A stretch of DNA of 6,596 nt from an uncultured Armatimonadota bacterium (GTDB lineage Bacteria; Armatimonadota; UBA5829; DTJY01): assembly GCA_937875395.1 (NCBI GenBank), contig CALNCU010000066.1:1-6596 (forward strand). Direction: 5' to 3'. The notes beneath the pieces were generated by a model. It saw only the letters and a program-made list of their open reading frames with translations, made no database searches and was not told where the DNA came from. Shown in pieces: positions 1 through 5,460 of this stretch. A program made the translations under genes and the position numbers. Position 1 is the stretch's first letter; each line of letters starts with the position of its first letter.

Positions 1-1582
1 TCTGCCCGGGCATTTGCGGCGGGGCCTCTCTGCGGAACAGTTTGAACAAGTACCCTACGGCCGTGGAGAAGCCTATGAGCGCTGCTCCAAGGAAGATGCA
101 GGTGAGGTTGTAGCGCATCTTCTTTACGGGTTCCGGTATGGTGCCAAACATGCGTTTCAGGGTCTCTGTCTGCGCCTGGTTCAGTATCTGCTGCAGGCGT
201 GTCCTCATGGCCTTTTCATCTCCCCTATCCAGGGCGGCTATTACTTTGCTATCGTTTATGGCCTGCTCTATGGGGCGGGAGAGTTCCTGGTATACCAGGG
301 CGCAGTTTCTGCCGTAGGGCTCCGGTTTGCCGTTTACCAGTACGTCTTTGTATACCTTTACCCATTCCTTATCTACCTGTTTAAGGTAGTCCGTGTAGCC
401 GAACCTCTCAAGAAGGTTGGGGTTTACAAACCGGCCGTACCCGCGCTGTATGTAGAGTTTGGTACGAATCTTGTTTGCTTCATCGCTATCTATAAATGCC
501 ATATAGTCAAACGCAGCCTGCGCAAGCTCCGGGTCTTTGGTGCCGGCAAAGAGACCGAGCATCTGAGAGTTGATCTCTGAGGCGCTCTTGCCGCCGTTGT
601 CTGCACGGGGCACGGGGGCGTAGGCTATCATTTCCGGGGCGTAGATGTTCAGCCTCTCGCCCAGATAGTTGAAGTACATGGCATAGGTTGCCGTGGTATC
701 TGTAATTGGGGTGTTGATGTTGCGCTCTGCAACTCCCCGGTACCATCTGCCATCCTTGCCTTTTATTTTCATCTTGTTTAAGCGAACATAAAAAGCAAGA
801 GCGTTCACCATGTCCGGCGTATTGAATGCCGGATGCCAGTTGCCCGCACTGTCCTTGGTCAAGAAATCGGCGCCGCCGGACCAAACCAGGTTTGCAAAAT
901 CCCATGCGCTGGAATCACCCTTGGTGAAGGCAATGCCGTACCGTCCGTTGGCAGGATCTGCAAGTTTGAGGCAGTACTCTTCCATCTCGCTCCAGGTTCT
1001 GGGTGGGCGATCCGGGTCCAGCCCGGCCTGCTCAAACTTATCCCGGCGATAGATAAGCGCACGAATACACTTCTGTGTGGGCAGTACATAGTAATGCTTC
1101 TTGCCGTCCGGGCCTTCCCGGTAGCAGACGTCACGCATAGATGGTGGAATGCGGCGGTCTATCTCTTCCTTGGTCCACCCAGCTCGCTTTATATACTCAT
1201 CCAGGGGTTTAAGGAAGCCGTTCTGGATGTAGGTATCCGAGAGGCGGAAGTTTACATAAAGTACCTGGGGAGAGATATCTCCGGCTATCTGCATGAGGGG
1301 TACCATATCCATGCTCTTTGAGCCTTCCATTGCAAGGCCTGTACCCTTTTTAAGCTGAATATTTGGGTATAACTCTAAAAACCTTCTGATAACGGCGGAC
1401 TCTGCCTTTGGCATTACTTCCTGGGAAGAAAAGTCGGGGAGATTGTTAACCTTGAGGACTATGGGCTTACAATCCGACCGCGCCGGAAGCAACAGACAGA
1501 GCGCAACAGTTATAAAGAAAAGATACTTTGTTCCAAGTTTTGGCAATACTTTTAATACATGGCTGTACCAGTTTATTGACAT
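1..1582 (-). CDS. Extracellular sugar-binding protein (ABC transporter), 3' part cut off by the window edge; membrane segment near its C-terminus
   Basis: Reading the minus strand from the ATG at 1582 gives 527 uninterrupted codons to base 1, so the gene continues beyond the window. The start is preceded by a GGGGGAA ribosome site. Residues 1-36 form a signal sequence: lysines, then a hydrophobic core (about 20-33), with a possible cleavage at ARS/DC. Residues about 40-480 look like a family-1 (MalE-type) solute-binding protein. Features seen are a PxVLYV segment (105-110), NGFLKPLDEY (121-130), YVLPTQ followed by ALIYRRDKFEQAGLD (165-189), PPRTWSEMEEYC (193-204) and WSGGADFL (234-241). A hydrophobic segment at about 492-514 followed by basic KLFRRE is not part of a normal periplasmic binding protein. 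The gene product is therefore membrane-anchored at its C-terminus or, by inference, fused to a MalF-type permease lying outside the window. Neighbouring melA suggests an alpha-galactoside or related oligosaccharide as ligand; the ligand itself cannot be read from sequence. It has its own promoter and a long leader. Family call is confident; fusion is a hypothesis. Confidence 0.9.
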   Translation of the reverse strand, partial: MSINWYSHVLKVLPKLGTKYLFFITVALCLLLPARSDCKPIVLKVNNLPDFSSQEVMPKAESAVIRRFLELYPNIQLKKGTGLAMEGSKSMDMVPLMQIAGDISPQVLYVNFRLSDTYIQNGFLKPLDEYIKRAGWTKEEIDRRIPPSMRDVCYREGPDGKKHYYVLPTQKCIRALIYRRDKFEQAGLDPDRPPRTWSEMEEYCLKLADPANGRYGIAFTKGDSSAWDFANLVWSGGADFLTKDSAGNWHPAFNTPDMVNALAFYVRLNKMKIKGKDGRWYRGVAERNINTPITDTTATYAMYFNYLGERLNIYAPEMIAYAPVPRADNGGKSASEINSQMLGLFAGTKDPELAQAAFDYMAFIDSDEANKIRTKLYIQRGYGRFVNPNLLERFGYTDYLKQVDKEWVKVYKDVLVNGKPEPYGRNCALVYQELSRPIEQAINDSKVIAALDRGDEKAMRTRLQQILNQAQTETLKRMFGTIPEPVKKMRYNLTCIFLGAALIGFSTAVGYLFKLFRREAPPQMPGQ

Positions 1583-1642
1583 TCGTTCCCCCAGTAATCT
1601 ACCTTTCCTAAGAATATACAACATTCAACAATATCTGTTCTT

Positions 1643-1753
1643 AAGAAAGCTCTTCTATAGCATAGTTTAAAGTACCGTGCATTGGGCAATACGCTGGCAT
1701 GGCCGTTGAAAGGCACGGAAGACAGACGTAGATGGTAAGTAGAATGCTTTCTT
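1643..1753 (-). promoter_or_regulatory. Structured 5' leader RNA of the sugar-binding protein gene (candidate cis-regulatory RNA)
   Basis: Starting about four bases after the predicted transcription start, AAGAAAGC (1753-1746) is perfectly complementary to GCTTTCTT (1650-1643). The stem continues after a small A/GA internal loop with TTCTA (1744-1740) pairing TAGAA (1657-1653), giving 13 base pairs that close an approximately 110-nt domain. Inside, CCGTGC (1718-1713) pairs GCACGG (1680-1675). A further TAAGAA/TTCTTA hairpin (1643-1638 with 1614-1609) can form between the domain and the ribosome site at about 1592-1588. I recognise no known riboswitch class. A short frame (ATG at about 1765, 31 codons) crosses the leader, but its start lies in the -10 box, so it is unlikely to be translated. 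Pairing is seen; a regulatory role is inferred. Confidence 0.45.
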
Positions 1754-1763
1754 GCTGCTCATT

Positions 1764-1792
1764 ATTATACTCGTCTGTTAAAAATTTCGCAA
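1764..1792 (-). promoter_or_regulatory. Sigma-70-type promoter for the sugar-binding protein gene
   Basis: On the minus strand TTGCGA (1792-1787) is followed after exactly 17 bp by a perfect TATAAT (1769-1764). Transcription should begin near 1757. The promoter lies just downstream of the melA terminator, so the binding-protein gene is an independent transcription unit. The predicted leader is about 175 nt long. Confidence 0.75.
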
Positions 1793-1836
1793 TATGGCTT
1801 TGGGGTTTTTTCAAAGTATTCGATATTATATTTATA

Positions 1837-1873
1837 GAAAAGAGGAGGCTGCCCATAAAATGACGGCCTCCTC
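1837..1873 (-). terminator. Intrinsic terminator of the alpha-galactosidase gene
   Basis: On the minus strand a perfect 8-bp stem, GAGGAGGC (1873-1866) with GCCTCCTC (1849-1842), is followed directly by TTTTC and an AT-rich tail. It begins 30 bases after the melA stop codon and ends before the next promoter. Confidence 0.85.
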
Positions 1874-1902
1874 CCGGATATTTCTATCTATTTATAGCCG
1901 GT

Positions 1903-3228
1903 TTAGCTTAGGTGCTTGAACTGGGGCAGCCAGTCTTTGTTTGCCTTAAACATTTCATTCACCATCTGCTTTGTCTCTGCCATGGAGAGCACGGCGGAGG
2001 TGAGCGGGTCAAAGAGCACAGCATGAAGTATCTTTTCCGGATCGCCTTCAATGGCGCCTTCTACGGCAAGCTCTTCGCACCGGGCGCTTATGTTGTTCAG
2101 TATGGCAAGCTGCGCCGGGAGCGGGCCTACGTGGATGGGCTCCATCCCAAACTTGGAGGTTAATACGGGCACTTCTACGCAGCATCCTTCCGGCAGGTTG
2201 TCTATAAGCCCAAAGTTGCGCACATTGCCGTTGAACTTGAACATGGTGCCGTCGCCAAATACGGAGTTGAAAATGCTTGCGGCATATTCATGCCCGCGCT
2301 CAAGTTCTACCGGTTTCTCAAGCTGCTCTATTATGCTGTCACGCCAGGTGGCCTCTCTCTCAAGATAGTAGTTTAGAATGTAGGCGTGTTCGCCCGGGTT
2401 CCATCCGGTACTTAGGGTGCAATACTTCTTTATAAGGTCGGGACGCTTCCTGAACCATGCCACGTATTCGCTGTTGTGGCCGGTTGATTCTGTTACATAG
2501 TAGCCCAGGTGGATAAACATCTCGTTTCTTACGTGTTCTTCATTGTAAACTTCCTGATTCTTCATGGCCTCGCGGATAAGCGGGTAGGCATCCTTGCCGT
2601 TCCATTTGTATTCCAGGTACCAGGCCTGATGGTTGATGCCTGCGCATTTGTATTCTATCTCATTGTCCGGGGCGCCTATCCAGCGTGCAAGCATCATGGC
2701 CGTCCCCTGCACGCTGTGGCAGAGTCCGGTCACGTTTACGTTTGGAAACTCCCCTTTCATGGCCCGGCAGAGCATGGCCATGGGGTTGGTGTAGTTAAGC
2801 ACTATGGCGCCGGGGCACAGGCGGTCTATATCCCGGCAGATATCAAGCATAACGGGAATGGTGCGCAGGGCGCGGAAGATGCCGGATGGGCCGCGGGTAT
2901 CCCCTACGTTTATGTCTACGCCGTACTTCATGGGGATTTCAATATCTGTCCTGAACACCTGGGGGCCGCCCTGGAGTATGGTTATAAGCACTCCGTCGGC
3001 ATCCTTTAAGGCCTCTGCACGGTCTGTGGTTACTTCAACCTTTGCAGGGTACTTGCCTGCCGCAATTATTCTATCTACTTCCCGTTTTATAAAATCAAGA
3101 CGCTCAGGGTCTATATCCATAAGACAGAGCGTGCTGTCTGCAAGTGCCGGGAATGTGAGTATATCCCGCACAAGCCCTCTGGTGAAGCCGAAGCTGCCAG
3201 CGCCGATGAATGTTATCTTCTTAGGCAT
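1903..3228 (-). CDS. melA: Alpha-galactosidase, glycoside hydrolase family 4 (MelA type)
   Basis: The 441-residue product is a full-length GH4 enzyme, very like Escherichia coli MelA from end to end. The family uses NAD+ and a divalent metal (Mn2+) to cleave alpha-galactosides such as melibiose by a redox-elimination mechanism in the cytoplasm. Visible features are the N-terminal Rossmann loop ITFIGAGS (5-12), acidic LMDID (36-40) at the end of the second strand, GDTRGPSGIFRALRTIP (109-125), LNYTNPMAM (144-152), metal-ligand Cys170 in GLCHSVQGT and His200 in CAGINH, YVTESTGHNSEY (244-255), and GLIDNLPEGCCVEVP in the C-terminal half. Family members vary between alpha-galactosidase, alpha-glucosidase and alpha-glucuronidase; the MelA-like GLCHSVQ and GINH signatures favour alpha-galactosidase. 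No signal peptide is present. The ATG at 3228 immediately precedes the nucleotide-binding strand and has a GGGGGA ribosome site 9 bases upstream. An AraC-type regulator lies 180 bp upstream on the same strand, and a sugar-binding protein follows. Confidence 0.95.
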   Translation of the reverse strand: MPKKITFIGAGSFGFTRGLVRDILTFPALADSTLCLMDIDPERLDFIKREVDRIIAAGKYPAKVEVTTDRAEALKDADGVLITILQGGPQVFRTDIEIPMKYGVDINVGDTRGPSGIFRALRTIPVMLDICRDIDRLCPGAIVLNYTNPMAMLCRAMKGEFPNVNVTGLCHSVQGTAMMLARWIGAPDNEIEYKCAGINHQAWYLEYKWNGKDAYPLIREAMKNQEVYNEEHVRNEMFIHLGYYVTESTGHNSEYVAWFRKRPDLIKKYCTLSTGWNPGEHAYILNYYLEREATWRDSIIEQLEKPVELERGHEYAASIFNSVFGDGTMFKFNGNVRNFGLIDNLPEGCCVEVPVLTSKFGMEPIHVGPLPAQLAILNNISARCEELAVEGAIEGDPEKILHAVLFDPLTSAVLSMAETKQMVNEMFKANKDWLPQFKHLS

Positions 3229-3293
3229 TGTCTAGAGTCCCCCGAATAGTTAATTTACCGGCGGATAGAATTCCGACCGGCCTGCACATGAAG

Positions 3294-3322
3294 ATTATCC
3301 GCAGTTTACGACGTTTAGACAA
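3294..3322 (-). promoter_or_regulatory. Promoter for the alpha-galactosidase gene
   Basis: On the minus strand TTGTCT (3322-3317), a 17-bp spacer and GATAAT (3299-3294) make a reasonable sigma-70-type promoter. The predicted start is near 3287, leaving a leader of about 58 nt before the ATG. The imperfect -35 box is what one expects of a promoter that needs an activator, and an AraC-type gene lies next to it. Confidence 0.6.
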
Positions 3323-3323
3323 G

Positions 3324-3359
3324 ACATATAGTGCTCATTCTTTGATGTTTTCTACATAT
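3324..3359 (-). promoter_or_regulatory. Possible activator half-sites upstream of the melA promoter
   Basis: The hexamer ATATGT occurs twice in the same orientation on the minus strand, at 3359-3354 and 3329-3324. The copies are exactly 30 bp apart, close to three helical turns, and the inner copy abuts the -35 box. AraC-family activators commonly bind direct repeats next to or overlapping the -35 element. The match is short and AT-rich, so chance is a real alternative. Confidence 0.25.
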
Positions 3360-3408
3360 CCTGTCCTAAATTTTGCCTTTTGCTGGTGGGGATAGGAGCG
3401 TTATGGTG

Positions 3409-4251
3409 CTATCTGCTGCGGAAGGCAGATCTGTAACTTCTGGGCGAATCACCCATTACCTGCCGGAACACGCGCCCAAAATGCGTGACATTGCTAAAGC
3501 CGGCAGCAGCAGAGATATCCGTTATGCTCATTGCGGAGCGTTCCAGCATCTTTGCAGCTTCTTTTACCCGCACTCTGTTCAGGTAGTTTATAATGCTGAA
3601 TCCAGTGTACTTTTTGAATATCTTCATCAGATAGAACGGGCTTATAAAAAAGGTATCGGAAAGTTTGCCAACAGAGATATCATCAGCGTAGTTTGTGCAG
3701 ATGTAATCGGCCACCTGCATGACAATGGTGTGTGTTGCGCCTCCGCTGATTTCGGAGTTTTCTGAATGGCGGGCAAGGGTAACCAGCAGTTGAATAAGGA
3801 GCGATCTTATTACCGCATCGGCGCCGGTTTCATCCTTCTGCCCTTCGCCAAGCATTTTCATGAGGAAGCTTTCCACGCCTGCAGACGTCCCCGGCTCCAG
3901 GTGGATAACACTGCCTCCGTCCCCAAAAACGCCAAGCGGATTAAACGGATGCTCCGGCGGAAGCATATTGTAAATCTCACTTCCACGGAACTCAAGGACT
4001 ATGCCTTCCGAGAGGTCCAGGGATGAAAATATTGCAGAGTGAATTTCATGCCTGTCCAGGAGGATTATATCGCCGGCGGTTACGTGGTAGATGTTATTTT
4101 TTATAAAGTAGCCCAACTCTCCATCTACAACAAAGTATATCTCATGCCAGCTGTGATGGTGGCTGTGGCGCATGGTGTTGCCGCTGTCTGCCTTAAGGTG
4201 GGTTAGATTAAACCAGCTGCCCCTGGCCGTGGTTGAAAATTTTGATTTCAA
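3409..4251 (-). CDS. AraC-family transcriptional regulator with N-terminal cupin sensor domain
   Basis: The N-terminal half is a cupin-type ligand-binding domain: a histidine cluster RHSHHHSWHEIYFVVDGE, then AGDIILLDRHEIHS. The C-terminal ~100 residues are the AraC DNA-binding domain with two helix-turn-helix units. The first is ISVGKLSDTFFISPFYLMKI with the GFSIINYLNRVRVKEAAKML linker helix. The second is ITDISAAAGFSNVTHFGRVF followed by the family signature GDSPRSYR. The frame is open from a TTG at 4305 (298 residues), but a strong promoter overlaps that codon. I therefore place the start at TTG 4251 (280 residues), which has an AGGGG sequence 11 bases upstream; GTG at 4263 is an alternative, and the start remains uncertain. 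There is no ATG near the N-terminus. Placement directly upstream of melA on the same strand makes it the likely sugar-responsive activator of the locus. Typical relatives are the RafR/MsmR-type regulators; the effector is not known. Confidence 0.9.
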   Translation of the reverse strand: MKSKFSTTARGSWFNLTHLKADSGNTMRHSHHHSWHEIYFVVDGELGYFIKNNIYHVTAGDIILLDRHEIHSAIFSSLDLSEGIVLEFRGSEIYNMLPPEHPFNPLGVFGDGGSVIHLEPGTSAGVESFLMKMLGEGQKDETGADAVIRSLLIQLLVTLARHSENSEISGGATHTIVMQVADYICTNYADDISVGKLSDTFFISPFYLMKIFKKYTGFSIINYLNRVRVKEAAKMLERSAMSITDISAAAGFSNVTHFGRVFRQVMGDSPRSYRSAFRSR

Positions 4252-4295
4252 TTGCAGATACACCCCTGCGCAGTGCGGCTTCTTTGTACTATCCA

Positions 4296-4324
4296 ATCCT
4301 AACAAACGAAAAAGCAGCTGTCAA
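4296..4324 (-). promoter_or_regulatory. Strong promoter for the AraC-family regulator gene
   Basis: On the minus strand a perfect TTGACA (4324-4319) is followed after 17 bp by TAGGAT (4301-4296). Transcription should begin near 4289, downstream of the TTG codon at 4305 that opens the longest reading frame. This argues for a later translation start. Confidence 0.65.
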
Positions 4325-4410
4325 TACCGGATGGCACTCCCCGGCGCCGCCCATTCTCTGAGGCGCACCCCTGCAGAACATTTGATATTTGAAGATTTTG
4401 AAGAAAATGC

Positions 4411-4439
4411 TTGCATATATTGAAAACACCAATTATAAT
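4411..4439 (+). promoter_or_regulatory. Strong promoter for the zinc-ribbon protein gene
   Basis: TTGCAT (4411-4416), a 17-bp spacer and a perfect TATAAT (4434-4439) lie on the plus strand. The predicted start is near 4446, so the mRNA carries an approximately 160-nt untranslated leader before 4607. This promoter diverges from the araC promoter; 86 bp separate their -35 boxes. Confidence 0.7.
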
Positions 4440-4447
4440 GCTTGTCA

Positions 4448-4470
4448 GGGAATGTATAAAAGCCATTCCC
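4448..4470 (+). repeat. Inverted repeat at the 5' end of the zinc-ribbon gene transcript
   Basis: GGGAATG (4448-4454) and CATTCCC (4464-4470) form a perfect 7-bp inverted repeat with a 9-base loop. It starts about two bases after the predicted transcription start. It could be a 5' mRNA-stabilising hairpin or an operator just downstream of the -10 box. The rest of the leader (4471-4606) shows no strong structure by eye. Confidence 0.45.
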
Positions 4471-4606
4471 CAGCACATTTGCCTCGTTGTCCAAGAATGG
4501 TTTGGCATTGGCCTGGTAGTTATTGCCTCCGCATAGAACCCCAGCCCACACTCACTCCAAATCTACTAAACAATCGGAGCAAAGTATCTCAGGAGAAGAA
4601 TAAACG

Positions 4607-4915
4607 ATGAGCTTCGAAGACAAAACGCTAAACTGCCGCGAGTGCGGCAGGGACTTCACCTTTACAGCTGGTGAGCAGGAGTTCCATGCGGAAAAGGGTT
4701 TCACTAACACACCTGCACGTTGCCCGGATTGCCGTGCAAAAAGAAAGGCCTCAGGTTTCGGCGGAGGAAGCCGTGGTTTCGGCGGCCAGAGAGAGATGCA
4801 CACAGCCATCTGCTCATCTTGCGGCAAAGAAGCCCAGGTACCTTTCGCCCCCCGTGGAGACAAGCCGGTCTACTGTTCTGATTGCTTCCAGAACCAGAAA
4901 AGCAGCCGCTGGTAA
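4607..4915 (+). CDS. Small protein with two zinc-ribbon modules (zf-trcl-like and CxxC-x17-CxxC)
   Basis: The 102-residue product has four CxxC pairs. The first module is CREC (10-13) with CPDC (39-42), resembling the probable zinc-ribbon domain of the zf-trcl type with its FHxxKGFxNxPxRCxxCR core. A glycine/arginine linker with two GFGG repeats (50-60) follows. The second module is CSSC (69-72) with CSDC (90-93). Exactly 17 residues separate the pairs, including VPFxPxGDKPVYC, which matches the CxxC-x17-CxxC domain described as widespread in environmental bacteria. Each module should bind one zinc ion. The molecular function of such proteins is not established; a nucleic-acid or protein-binding role is guesswork, with the basic linker compatible with RNA or DNA contact. 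The start is clear: ATG with AGGAG ten bases upstream. The gene is monocistronic, between a strong promoter and a strong terminator, which suggests it is well expressed. Confidence 0.9.
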   Translation: MSFEDKTLNCRECGRDFTFTAGEQEFHAEKGFTNTPARCPDCRAKRKASGFGGGSRGFGGQREMHTAICSSCGKEAQVPFAPRGDKPVYCSDCFQNQKSSRW

Positions 4916-4942
4916 CATGGGATAGAAGTTGTTGTAGAAAAG

Positions 4943-4973
4943 AGGCTCGTGTTTAAAACACGGGCCTTTTTTT
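4943..4973 (+). terminator. Intrinsic terminator of the zinc-ribbon protein gene
   Basis: AGGC-T-CGTGTTT (4943-4953) pairs with AAACACG-G-GCCT (4956-4967), a long stem with one T/G opposition, followed by a run of seven T (4967-4973). It lies 28 bases after the stop codon. The flanking A-rich sequence gives only a short T run in the other direction. Confidence 0.9.
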
Positions 4974-5023
4974 ATGCCTTTTTCAGGCGGATGATACCCG
5001 GTACTCCTTGCGCTCTTACGCTC

Positions 5024-5052
5024 TTGAACAATTTATGATAACCTGCTATTCT
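5024..5052 (+). promoter_or_regulatory. Probable promoter for the small secreted protein gene
   Basis: TTGAAC (5024-5029), a 17-bp spacer and TATTCT (5047-5052) lie on the plus strand. The predicted start is near 5059, 55 bases before the ATG at 5115. Both boxes match consensus at four of six positions, so it is weaker than the other promoters here. A short direct repeat of CGCTCTT (5010-5024 region) lies just upstream, of no known meaning. Confidence 0.45.
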
Positions 5053-5114
5053 AAACCATAGTATGGTGCCAGATGCACTCCCCCATGCCGCATGGAAATA
5101 CTGGAGGAACTATT

Positions 5115-5402
5115 ATGAACAAGACTCTTCTGAGCGCCGCTATCTGCACGGCTCTTCTTGCAGGCACATCTGCAGTCTTTGCAAATACGGCTGCTGAAGC
5201 GCCTAAGAAACCCTCCGCCCTGCAGATGCAGTTGCAGCCCAGAGAATATATAAAGATGAAAAAAGTAATCTACAGAAGTGAGGACAGGCTTGTGATTATG
5301 CATCCGGTCTACAGGCCGGATACAGATACTCTGCGCATCTTCCGCCCGGTTTACAAACCACTTGTAGATAAAATAAAAATAAGGAATCTAATGCAGCGTT
5401 AA
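5115..5402 (+). CDS. Small secreted or periplasmic protein of unknown function, with three short tandem repeats
   Basis: The 95-residue product begins at ATG 5115, chosen over an upstream ATG at 5073 because GGAGG sits seven bases before it and the protein then starts with a canonical signal peptide. Residues 1-24 are MNKT, a hydrophobic core (5-20) and a VFA cleavage site, so it is exported by the Sec route. The mature part (about 71 residues) is very basic and has no cysteine. Residues 50-90 contain three consecutive units of 13-14 residues with the pattern basic-P-V-Y-basic-P-x-x-D-x-L-x-I. They start at 50 (KVIYRS), 63 (HPVYRP) and 77 (RPVYKP). Alternating hydrophobic residues suggest short beta hairpins. 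I do not recognise the family. The gene has its own promoter and a terminator directly after the stop, so context gives no partner. Secretion is well supported; function is unknown. Confidence 0.8.
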   Translation: MNKTLLSAAICTALLAGTSAVFANTAAEAPKKPSALQMQLQPREYIKMKKVIYRSEDRLVIMHPVYRPDTDTLRIFRPVYKPLVDKIKIRNLMQR

Positions 5403-5432
5403 AAAAAGGGGGCAGAAATCCTGCCCCTTTTT
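5401..5432. terminator. Bidirectional intrinsic terminator between convergent genes
   Basis: GGGGCAG (5409-5415), a 5-base loop and CTGCCCC (5421-5427) form a perfect stem. It has T5 on the right for the plus-strand secreted-protein gene and A7 on the left, which reads as T7 for the minus-strand gene ending at 5461. Both genes end within 30 bases of the stem. Confidence 0.9.
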
Positions 5433-5460
5433 CTATAGTCCGTAAAATATGTGAGGATGG

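Noticed and set aside
14..580. Plus-strand 188-residue open frame, with further plus-strand frames at 833-1321 and minus frames at 507-905 and 859-1134
   Set aside because: They lie antisense to or out of frame with the sugar-binding protein, whose frame gives a coherent domain from 1582 to the window edge; none of them looks like a known protein.
1641..1856. Minus-strand 71-residue open frame
   Set aside because: Its ATG lies inside the melA terminator hairpin and it runs across the promoter and leader of the next gene; no ribosome site.
2509..3235. Plus-strand open frames opposite melA (2509-3009, 2804-3235, also 1912-2368)
   Set aside because: Antisense shadows of a full-length GH4 gene.
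3373..4026. Plus-strand open frames opposite the AraC gene
   Set aside because: Antisense shadows; the opposite strand encodes a complete AraC-family protein.
4299..4551. Minus-strand 69- and 76-residue frames in the divergent promoter region
   Set aside because: They cross both predicted promoters, overlap each other and have no ribosome site or recognisable content.
4552..4925. Frames overlapping the zinc-ribbon gene (4552-4863 minus, 4671-4925 plus)
   Set aside because: The 4607-4915 frame has a start signal and two intact cysteine modules; the others are shadows.
5073..5114. Fourteen-residue N-terminal extension of the small secreted protein from ATG 5073
   Set aside because: No ribosome site before 5073, and it would bury the signal peptide; ATG 5115 has GGAGG at ideal spacing.
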